A DNA stretch of 20,849 bases from JALOAT01 sp041677345 (lineage in GTDB: Bacteria > Pseudomonadota > Gammaproteobacteria > Thiohalomonadales > Thiohalomonadaceae): contig JBAYQE010000043.1 in assembly GCA_041677345.1 (NCBI GenBank), positions 1 to 20,849 on the forward strand. Reading direction: 5' to 3'. The notes beneath the pieces were generated by a model. That model worked only from the letters and a program-made list of their open reading frames with translations. It was not told where the DNA came from and made no database searches. Shown piece after piece: positions 15,307 to 20,849 of this stretch (within the stretch, counting starts at the first letter, position 1; each line of letters opens with the position of its first letter). The position numbers and the translations under genes were made by a program.

Positions 15307-15873
15307 GTGCCAGGGAGCGGACAAACCGTGAGGACAGGCCTGTGCGCCGCACTGCTGTTCGCGCTGGCGTGCCTGAACCCTGCCGCCGCCGATGAGCAGA
15401 CCGAGCGCCGCGTCCTGGTCGGCCTCAAACTCTTTCCGGCCCTGCTCGCGGCCGATCGCGAGATTGCCCTCAAGGCTGCATCCGACGGCCGCCTCCACTT
15501 GGTGGTGGTCTACCGGGAAGACCCTGAAGCCGCGGAGCGAGCCGCTGCACGGCTGCGTGACGCCGGCCCCATCCGCGACATCCCTGTGGCAGTGCATACG
15601 CACACTTACCGTGATCTTGCCACGCTCGAGCACAGCCCGGCCGCCGTGTTTCTGGTCGAGTGGGTGCCCGAGGCCGTCCCCGCCGCCGCTGCCTTCGGCA
15701 ACCGACACGGCCGCGTGGTCTTCTCGCCCTTCCGCGGCGACGTTACCCTGGGTGCCCATGCCGGTGTGTCCGTGAGTGACCGCATCCTACCCCTGATCAA
15801 TCCCGCCGCACTTGGCGCGGCCGGGATCGAGTTCAAGCCGTTCTTCCTCGAAGTGGCACGCACCCATGAGTGA
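15307..15873 (+). CDS. Secreted YfiR/DUF4154-like periplasmic protein (module 1)
   Basis: 188 residues from GTG 15307 (GAGGA 7 nt upstream); GTG 15328 is an alternative. The signal peptide ends near ALACLNPAAA. The mature protein starts DEQTERRVLVGLKLFPALLA, has alternating beta/alpha segments (GRLHLVVVYRED; AAVFLVEWVPE; GRVVFSPFRGDVTLG) and ends DRILPLINPAALGAAGIEFK. This layout, with a final 'SKLL-INxxAAxxAGI'-like element, resembles YfiR/DUF4154 proteins, which modulate membrane-bound signalling enzymes from the periplasm. The match is distant. It lies 10 nt after the receptor and overlaps the kinase gene by 8 nt, so it is probably the periplasmic link between receptor and kinase. A second copy starts at 20693. 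Confidence 0.72.
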   Translation: MPGSGQTVRTGLCAALLFALACLNPAAADEQTERRVLVGLKLFPALLAADREIALKAASDGRLHLVVVYREDPEAAERAAARLRDAGPIRDIPVAVHTHTYRDLATLEHSPAAVFLVEWVPEAVPAAAAFGNRHGRVVFSPFRGDVTLGAHAGVSVSDRILPLINPAALGAAGIEFKPFFLEVARTHE

Positions 15874-17668
15874 TCTTCGCAACCTCTTCAGCGGCAACAT
15901 GCAGCGGCGGCTCACGCTGCTGTTCCTGCTGCTCGCCGCTGCGCTCATGGGCCTGGGCAGCCTCTATTGGCTGCTCGTGCTCGAACCACGCCTCGAGGCG
16001 GGCGCACGGGCCAATGCCGGCGCCATCGCCCAGTCCCATGCCAACAACCTGGCCCATGCGCTGCTGACCGCCGGCCGCCATGGTGACCCACAACCGTTGC
16101 AGGATGCCATGGACGAGATCCTGGTGCTCACCGAACCGAACACCGGCTCACCTTTCGTCATCGGCCTTCAGGTGCTGGTGGATTACGACACCCTGCAAAT
16201 GGCCCCGGGCTCACTGGATCTGCAACGGGGACACGCCTGCACCGACTGCTTCCACAACGAGGTGGCGCTCTATTCCCAGTCACCGCACGAACTGCTCGGC
16301 GTGGCGGTGTTCAAGTCATCGAGCGTGTTCCTTCAGCAACTCAAGCGCGATGTGCGCGAGCGCCTGCTGATCGGCTCCCTGGCCGCGTTGGCATTGCTGC
16401 TGCTCGCCTGGTGGGCGGTCTACGGCCTGTTCCGTCGAGTGAAATCCAGCGAGGAGGCGGCCTCCGCCGCCATGCACGTGAAGAGCGCCTTCCTCGCCAC
16501 CATGAGCCATGAAATACGCACGCCCATGAACGGGGTGCTGGGCATGGTGCACCTGCTGCGCGACACACCGATGTCGCCACACCAGCGCGAGTATGTGGAT
16601 GCCATCGCCGCCTCGGGCGAGGCACTGCTGACCATCCTGGACGATGTCCTCGATCTCTCGAAAATCGAGGCCGGGAAACTCACCCTCGAACAGCAGCCCA
16701 CCGATTTGCGGTGCCTGCTCAAAGATATCGTGCTGCTCAACTCGGCGGTGGCGCAGGCCAAGGGACTGGCGCTCACCCTCAGCTTCGATACCCGGATTCC
16801 GCCCTGGGTACTCGGTGACCCGGTACGCCTGCGCCAGGTGTTGCAGAACCTCGTCGGCAATGCCGTGAAGTTCACCCAGGAGGGCTTTGTCGAATTATCG
16901 GTGGACCTGTGGCGCGAGGCATCCGACACAGGCCCCGTGCATCTCATGTTCGCCGTGAGAGACACGGGCATCGGCATTTCCGCGGAGGATCAACAACGCC
17001 TGTTCGAAGACTTCACGCAAGCGGATTCCAGCATCAGCCGCAAGTTCGGCGGCACCGGCCTGGGCCTTGCCATCTGCAAACGTCTGGTACAGGCCATGGG
17101 CGGCAGCATCGACATGGAGAGTACGCGCGGCAGCGGCAGCCGCTTCTTCTTTGTGCTCGCGCTGCAGCCGGTGCCGGCGCCCGACCCGGACGGGGAAGAC
17201 TCAACACCCCGCTCTCTCCCGGCCGGCACCGATCCGTTGCGGGTGCTGGTGGCTGAAGACGGCCTCATCAACCGCCGCGTGGTGCGCGTGCTGCTGGAGA
17301 AACAGGGACACACCATCATCGAAGCCGAGAACGGCCGTGAGGCCATCGAACGCCTGCTGGCCGAAGATGTGGATGTGGTGCTCATGGACGTGCAGATGCC
17401 CGAGGTGGACGGGTTGGAGGCCACGCGCCGTATCCGCCGGCTGGACGAGCCCCGCAAGGCGACCGTGCCCATCATCGCCTGTACGGCCAATGCCATGCCC
17501 GAAGAACATACGGCATTCCGTGCCGCGGGCATGGACGGCTACATCACCAAGCCGTTCAAGCCCGAGGAACTGGAGGCCATCCTGGAGCGCCTCGCGGCCA
17601 AAACGAAGACAGTGACGCCGTCCGAGGATCGGGAGCCGGGGCGGAGACTCCCGCCCCGGGCTTCATAA
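15866..17668 (+). CDS. Hybrid sensor histidine kinase with periplasmic CxxCxH domain
   Basis: 600 residues. The first membrane segment is about 16-39. The periplasmic domain, about 40-165, contains HACTDCFHNE (C125, C128, H130). The second membrane segment is about 167-189, followed by a short linker without PAS. The HisKA dimerisation domain has ATMSHEIRTPMNG with phospho-acceptor H215. The ATPase domain has its N, G1 and G2 boxes (LVGNAVKFTQEG, VRDTGIGIS, KFGGTGLGLAI). A receiver domain, about 455-575, has acceptor D508 in VLMDVQMPEVDG and KPFKPEEL. There is no HPt or DNA-binding domain, so output must go through another protein. ATG 15866 lies within the YfiR-like gene end. The 3' end overlaps the opposing peptide gene by 6 bp. 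Confidence 0.92.
   Translation: MSDLRNLFSGNMQRRLTLLFLLLAAALMGLGSLYWLLVLEPRLEAGARANAGAIAQSHANNLAHALLTAGRHGDPQPLQDAMDEILVLTEPNTGSPFVIGLQVLVDYDTLQMAPGSLDLQRGHACTDCFHNEVALYSQSPHELLGVAVFKSSSVFLQQLKRDVRERLLIGSLAALALLLLAWWAVYGLFRRVKSSEEAASAAMHVKSAFLATMSHEIRTPMNGVLGMVHLLRDTPMSPHQREYVDAIAASGEALLTILDDVLDLSKIEAGKLTLEQQPTDLRCLLKDIVLLNSAVAQAKGLALTLSFDTRIPPWVLGDPVRLRQVLQNLVGNAVKFTQEGFVELSVDLWREASDTGPVHLMFAVRDTGIGISAEDQQRLFEDFTQADSSISRKFGGTGLGLAICKRLVQAMGGSIDMESTRGSGSRFFFVLALQPVPAPDPDGEDSTPRSLPAGTDPLRVLVAEDGLINRRVVRVLLEKQGHTIIEAENGREAIERLLAEDVDVVLMDVQMPEVDGLEATRRIRRLDEPRKATVPIIACTANAMPEEHTAFRAAGMDGYITKPFKPEELEAILERLAAKTKTVTPSEDREPGRRLPPRAS
17636..17659. other. GC-rich hairpin at the kinase 3' end
   Basis: CCGGGGCGG (17636-17644) pairs perfectly with CCGCCCCGG (17651-17659) around a 6-nt loop, inside the last codons of the kinase and just beyond the stop of the opposing peptide gene. 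No T run follows on either strand. It may still stop or stabilise converging transcripts. Confidence 0.5.
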
Positions 17669-17809
17669 GCAAAACGGAGGACACTTCATATCCGTGCCAA
17701 GCGCCGGCGGGATTTCACCCGCATCGGTGACCAGTGCGGGCAACAACAGCACACCGACCAAAACCAGCAGTGCCGCAAGCCAGCGCGGCGCAGGTTGTGA
17801 CAAGACCAT
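17663..17809 (-). CDS. Secreted 48-aa peptide ending KCPPFCL
   Basis: The start is ATG 17809, with a strong AAGGAGA 5 nt upstream; the longer frame to 17911 has no such site. The N-terminus (MVLSQPAPRW) leads into a hydrophobic segment, LAALLVLVGVLLLPALV (11-27). A short polar tail, TDAGEIPPALGTDM, then ends with Lys-Cys-Pro-Pro-Phe-Cys-Leu. It is probably exported by Sec, with either cleavage near residue 28-30 or retention as a membrane anchor. It is convergent with the kinase gene and shares 6 bp with it. The tail motif matches the second peptide at 20363-20497, although the rest of the two peptides differs; that strongly favours a real gene. The function is not known. From memory, unverified, a CPPFC motif also occurs in some proteobacterial rhodanese-domain proteins. 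Confidence 0.72.
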   Translation of the reverse strand: MVLSQPAPRWLAALLVLVGVLLLPALVTDAGEIPPALGTDMKCPPFCL

Positions 17810-17899
17810 CGTATTCTCCTTTTCTTGATCAACATGAGCCCCGCAACGCGAGATGCTCGTGAATTGAGCTATCGCTGTGCGGGAGCACAGGGGGAACGA

Positions 17900-17943
17900 A
17901 GCCACGGACACGGGGCTGGGCGCTATCCCCGCGTCCCATGGCT
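17900..17943 (-). other. Long imperfect stem in the peptide-1 leader region
   Basis: AGCCACGGACACGGGG (17900-17915) pairs with CCCCGCGTCCCATGGCT (17927-17943) with one bulged base and a few wobble or mismatched positions, around an 11-nt loop. It lies about 90 nt upstream of the minus-strand peptide start and next to the small stem at 17875-17890. It could be an RNA leader structure or a protein-binding dyad; no T run follows. Confidence 0.4.
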
Positions 17944-18154
17944 CCGCAAGCCACGCACACCATGCCTACTCAGGGATGGAGCCGCGCTCCTCCATCAAGC
18001 CTAGCCTTGGTCACGCGAAATTCCAGAAGCTGTACGCCGTGGCAAATAATCACCATCAATAAATGCTGTTTTCCTGCCGAGGTGCCACACTGCCCCCCCA
18101 ATTAGCTCTTGCCATCGGGACGCAGTCAGGGGACGATCGGCACAAACATGGAAA

Positions 18155-18175
18155 ACCGGCCCACGCATAGCCGGT
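18155..18175 (+). promoter_or_regulatory. Hairpin just upstream of the second receptor start
   Basis: ACCGGC (18155-18160) pairs with GCCGGT (18170-18175) around a 9-nt loop. The stem ends 9 nt before ATG 18185, exactly where a ribosome binding site would lie, and no Shine-Dalgarno sequence is visible. Translation of the receptor may therefore be weak or controlled by this structure. Confidence 0.4.
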
Positions 18176-18184
18176 ACTTTGGGC

Positions 18185-20185
18185 ATGAAGCGTACCCTCG
18201 TTTACCTTGGTCTTATCTTTTTCCCACCTCAGGTGCTCCTCGCCGAATCGGCCATGGACGCCATGGAAGAGGAACAGTTTCTCGCCCTGTTGGACGAGCA
18301 GACGGCCATCGCCACCCGCACGCGCATCAACGCGGACTTCGTGCCGGGCATGGTGTCGGTGCTCCACGGTGAAAAACTGGAGGCGCGCGGCGCCCGCACC
18401 GTATGGGAAGCCCTCGCCCTGGTGCCCGGCATGGAACTGGCCATCGAGAATACCGGCCGCCGCAAGGTGCTGGTGCGCGGCCTCGGCAACACCTGGGCCT
18501 CAGGCAATCTCAAGATCCTGCTCAACGACGTGGCCATGAACTCGGCCGAGCTGGGCCTCGCCGATCCCGTCTTCAACATCCCCATCGAACAGGTGGAACG
18601 CATCGAGGTCATCCGCGGGCCCGGCTCGGCCATCCATGGCGAATATGCCTACATGGGCGTGGTCAACGTCATCACCCGCGCCGAGGAAAACAGGGTGTTC
18701 GCCTTCGGCGGCAGTTTCGACACCCGGGGCCTGGGTGCCGTCCTGCGCCTCACGGATGTCGGCAACCCGATCCAGGCCAGCCTCAACCTGGCAGGCTGGT
18801 CCAGCAGCGGCGCCGACGTGAAGACCGGCCCGGACCTGTTGCACGGCTTTCCGGCACTGGGCCCCTCCTACGCCCCCGGTGAGGCGAATGAAGATATCGA
18901 AGCGGGTACCGCGGTGTTCAAGCTCGGCTACGAGCGCTTCGCGCTTTCCGCCCAATGGAGCGAGGCCGGCCTGGGCGACCACTTCGGCACCAACCACGTG
19001 CTGCCGCCGGATCCCGACCGTATCGTGGAACGCTCGCGCCATCGCACGGTGGACGTGCGTCAGGAGCTTCCCGTCAGTGCAGCACTCACTGCGGGTATCC
19101 AGTTGGGCTGGAAGGACGTGCAGCGCCGGCGTGATGACCTCTTTGTCATAAGCTCCCACACCGACCCTGATCTGTATCTGGATGATGAGTATCTGGAAAC
19201 CAGCACCAGTTTGGGGGTCGATTTCCTTTACCGTGGATGGGACAAACATGCCGTGCTGCTCGCGGGCAGCATGAACACGGTGAGGGTGGACCGCAGCAAG
19301 TATGCCTTTACCCGTCCAAACCAGATGTTCAACATCCCCGAGGGCACCACACGCAGCATCAACGCCATCACACTTCAGGATGAATATCGCCACAGCGATC
19401 TATTCACACTGACTGTGGGGTTGCGTTATGACGAGTACAGCGACGTGGGCGGCCGTTACTCGCCTCGGCTTGCCGGCGTATGGCGCCTCAATCCCAGGCA
19501 TGTCCTGAAGGCCCAATATGCCGAGGCCTTTCGGCCGCCGACCCTTTTCGAAAATGAAGCTGTACGTTTTTTCGACCTTGAGCCGATCGACCCGGCCACT
19601 ATCCAAACCACCGAGTTGGGTTACATCTACAAGGGCGGTCATGTCGAAACCCGGTTTACCGGGTTCTATTCCCGCCTGAGCGATCTCGTCACCTTTGCCC
19701 AGGCCGACAGACCGGTGTTTGGTAATCAGGGCGCCACGGCCTGGGGATTGGAGCTCGAACAGAGTTGGCGCGCCGGCCGACGATGGCTCGTGGATGGCAA
19801 CGTGTCCTATGTGGAAACGCGCGACGACGAGTCGGGTGAGCGCTTCCCCGGCGCCGCCCAGTGGCTTGCCAACGCGGGCGTCACCTACGAGAAGGGCGAT
19901 GTTACTGCTGCCCTGCAGGCCCATTACGTGAGCGGCTACCAACGCCAGCCGGAAGACCCGCGCGACACCCTGGATGGCTACACGACCCTGGATTTCACGG
20001 CCAGCTTCTCCAATCTGCTGCTACGGCGTCTTCAATTTAGAGCCGGCGTGAAAAACCTGCTGGACGAGGACGTGCGCTTCCCCGCGCCGGTCATCGGCGA
20101 CAACGCCAATATCACCGTCACCTATCCGGAAGACTTCCCGCGTGCCGGGCGGACCTGGTGGGCGCAGCTCAGCTACCGTTATTGA
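18185..20185 (+). CDS. TonB-dependent outer membrane receptor (module 2)
   Basis: 666 residues from ATG 18185; a TTG two codons earlier is possible. The signal peptide is MKRTLVYLGLIFFPPQVLLA. It shares with the 13245 receptor the N-terminal FLALLDEQTAIATRTRINAD, the plug markers TVWEALALVPGMELAI, KVLVRGLGNTWASGNLK and ERIEVIRGPGSAIHGEYAY, and barrel segments such as LKAQYAEAFRPPTLFENEA. It ends LSYRY, with the terminal aromatic residue of an outer-membrane barrel. Divergence lies mainly in predicted extracellular loops (for example 19130-19210), which suggests a different ligand. Unlike module 1, the next same-strand gene is about 500 nt away, with the reverse-strand peptide gene in between. 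Confidence 0.93.
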   Translation: MKRTLVYLGLIFFPPQVLLAESAMDAMEEEQFLALLDEQTAIATRTRINADFVPGMVSVLHGEKLEARGARTVWEALALVPGMELAIENTGRRKVLVRGLGNTWASGNLKILLNDVAMNSAELGLADPVFNIPIEQVERIEVIRGPGSAIHGEYAYMGVVNVITRAEENRVFAFGGSFDTRGLGAVLRLTDVGNPIQASLNLAGWSSSGADVKTGPDLLHGFPALGPSYAPGEANEDIEAGTAVFKLGYERFALSAQWSEAGLGDHFGTNHVLPPDPDRIVERSRHRTVDVRQELPVSAALTAGIQLGWKDVQRRRDDLFVISSHTDPDLYLDDEYLETSTSLGVDFLYRGWDKHAVLLAGSMNTVRVDRSKYAFTRPNQMFNIPEGTTRSINAITLQDEYRHSDLFTLTVGLRYDEYSDVGGRYSPRLAGVWRLNPRHVLKAQYAEAFRPPTLFENEAVRFFDLEPIDPATIQTTELGYIYKGGHVETRFTGFYSRLSDLVTFAQADRPVFGNQGATAWGLELEQSWRAGRRWLVDGNVSYVETRDDESGERFPGAAQWLANAGVTYEKGDVTAALQAHYVSGYQRQPEDPRDTLDGYTTLDFTASFSNLLLRRLQFRAGVKNLLDEDVRFPAPVIGDNANITVTYPEDFPRAGRTWWAQLSYRY

Positions 20186-20318
20186 CGCAATATGGATTAC
20201 GCGATTCCAGGGACTCGGATGATAGTGCCCCACTTCGATACTGAAGGGCCCTGTGTCGGGTCTGCTGATGCAGACATTTCGCGTGCGACCATCGAAACGG
20301 TATCGTCGGTCTCGCCCC

Positions 20319-20347
20319 AAAAAGAAAGGGCGGTCGCCCGCCCTTTC
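20319..20347 (-). terminator. Terminator of the second peptide gene, possibly bidirectional
   Basis: GAAAGGGCGG (20324-20333) pairs perfectly with CCGCCCTTTC (20338-20347) around a 4-nt loop. On the minus strand TTTTT follows at once (complement of 20319-20323), which fits termination 16 nt past the peptide stop. On the plus strand only a short T stretch follows, so it may also stop receptor transcripts weakly. Confidence 0.85.
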
Positions 20348-20362
20348 TTCAGTCTGCCTGCA

Positions 20363-20497
20363 TCAGCAGGCAGGCGGGCACTTGAGCGGCCACGCCGCCG
20401 GCTCCGTCTTGGTATCCGGAGCAACCGGTGCAGCAGCCATCACCACGGCCAGCGCCATGGCAGCGAAAACGGACTTCCTGACAATCATCTTGATCAT
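20363..20497 (-). CDS. Secreted 44-aa peptide ending KCPPAC
   Basis: ATG 20497 has GGAGGG 6 nt upstream. The product starts MIKMIVRKS, has a hydrophobic signal core FAAMALAVVMAAAPVA (11-26) and, after a likely cleavage site near AAA or PVA, a tail of about 20 residues: DTKTEPAAWPL then Lys-Cys-Pro-Pro-Ala-Cys. A 7-bp stem (TGCCTGC, 20355-20361, with GCAGGCA, 20366-20372) spans the stop codon, and a rho-independent terminator follows. Strong initiation site, signal peptide and dedicated terminator all support a real, separately transcribed gene. Only the tail motif is shared with the 17663-17809 peptide. The function is unknown. Confidence 0.78.
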   Translation of the reverse strand: MIKMIVRKSVFAAMALAVVMAAAPVAPDTKTEPAAWPLKCPPAC

Positions 20498-20692
20498 GTT
20501 ATTCCCTCCACCTCTTCACTGAGGTCAATCGTCCAACCGAACCATATTTCTACCACGGGAATTCATCGGGCGCTAGGGCGCAGGCAGGTATCATCCAAAA
20601 AATGTCCGTCACACTTTTGAGATCTTGCGACCGTGCCGCTCGCCCGCCTGTCTGTGGTACCGGCGCTATAACGTAGGGATTCGCCTGCTGTC

Positions 20693-20849
20693 ATGACAAT
20701 CACGACAGGGATGTCTCCAGTATGGTGCTGGGCGAGGCTTTTCCTCGCCACGCTCGTCATCGCCTGCGCGCCGGCGGGGGCGGCTGACGACCAATCCGAG
20801 CGGCGTTTGCTCATCGGCCTCAAGCTGTTTCCCTCGCTCCTGGCCGCCG
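20693..20849 (+). CDS. YfiR/DUF4154-like periplasmic protein (module 2), partial
   Basis: The first 52 residues are visible before the window ends. ATG 20693 and ATG 20711 are both possible starts; neither has a clear ribosome binding site. A hydrophobic segment (RLFLATLVIACAPAGAA) is followed by DDQSERRLLIGLKLFPSLLA, nearly the same as the mature N-terminus of the 15307 protein (DEQTERRVLVGLKLFPALLA). This shows that the second receptor locus repeats the module; a kinase or cyclic-di-GMP enzyme gene would be expected next, outside the window. The 195 nt before it hold the divergent promoter region shared with the peptide gene; a TATAAC at 20667 is a possible -10 without a clear -35. Confidence 0.75.
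   Translation, partial: MTITTGMSPVWCWARLFLATLVIACAPAGAADDQSERRLLIGLKLFPSLLAA

Larger units (their letters stand above)
17810..18184. other. Gene-free 375-nt divergent region with several inverted repeats
   Basis: This separates the minus-strand peptide gene from the plus-strand receptor gene and must hold promoters for both. No convincing -35/-10 pair was found. Structure seen: a 6-bp stem with a GGGA loop (17875-17890), a long imperfect stem (17900-17943), a 7-bp stem (17975-17981 with 17990-17996), and a 6-bp stem at the receptor start (18155-18175). A CACGCACA element at 17952-17959 recalls a cyclic-di-GMP riboswitch piece, but the rest of that consensus is missing. Confidence 0.5.

Noticed and set aside
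16238..16258. Heme c attachment site in the kinase
   Set aside because: The motif is CxxCFH, not CxxCH, so covalent heme is not expected.
17952..18055. Cyclic-di-GMP (GEMM) riboswitch
   Set aside because: CACGCACA is present, but the GGGCAAACC and GACGCAAAGCC core elements and the receptor stem are not.
20262..20369. 12-bp inverted repeat (20262-20273 and 20358-20369) flanking the terminator
   Set aside because: Each copy is itself nearly palindromic and similarity does not extend outward; likely coincidental.
1..20849. tRNA, rRNA, CRISPR array, insertion sequence or integrase
   Set aside because: None was seen on reading; no cloverleaf, regular spacer array or transposase motif was recognised.

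Overview
The window looks like chromosomal DNA from a high-GC gammaproteobacterium, perhaps Chromatiales/Ectothiorhodospiraceae-like. This rests on gene order: arsC-wrbA-DUF2069, hda, a PerM-like permease, a CDP-alcohol phosphatidyltransferase, DUF2066, then divergent purM-purN. As I recall, that block is a conserved gammaproteobacterial neighbourhood, also seen around PA0944-PA0950 of Pseudomonas aeruginosa. No taxonomic marker is present, so the assignment is inference.

Layout. (1) 1-1387 (+): the tail of an unknown gene, then a toxin-like hydrophobic protein split by an apparent frameshift, then a translationally coupled small membrane protein. This stretch is visibly less GC-rich than the rest and looks like accessory DNA. 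(2) 1433-5062 (-): two periplasmic thioredoxin-fold proteins (TlpA-like and SoxW-like), a TolC-like outer-membrane protein, an HlyD-type adaptor and acylphosphatase, closed by a terminator; no inner-membrane pump is present. (3) 5203-6427 (-): a LysM lipoprotein with its own strong terminator and a second DUF4398-type lipoprotein. (4) 6545-7845 (+): arsC, wrbA, DUF2069. (5) 8031-11360 (-): the four-gene operon DUF2066, CDP-alcohol phosphatidyltransferase, PerM-like permease, hda, each pair overlapping by 4 nt. (6) 11549-13248 (+): purM-purN. PurN carries Tyr where the catalytic Asn is expected.

(7) 13245-20849 is the most unusual part. A TonB-dependent receptor overlaps purN by 4 nt. It is followed by a small secreted YfiR/DUF4154-like protein and a hybrid histidine kinase whose periplasmic domain contains a Cys-x-x-Cys-Phe-His cluster. 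A second, clearly paralogous receptor follows, and the window ends inside a second copy of the YfiR-like gene. Each receptor module is accompanied by a tiny gene on the opposite strand: 17663-17809 (48 aa) and 20363-20497 (44 aa, encoded just upstream of a clean terminator). Both encode a hydrophobic export segment and a short tail ending in Lys-Cys-Pro-Pro-x-Cys. My best reading is a duplicated outer-membrane-receptor / periplasmic-protein / hybrid-kinase sensing module, each copy paired with a secreted dithiol micropeptide. The peptides might be ligands, metal or redox carriers, or precursors of a modified peptide. The sequence shows the genes and the shared motif; the functional link is inference.
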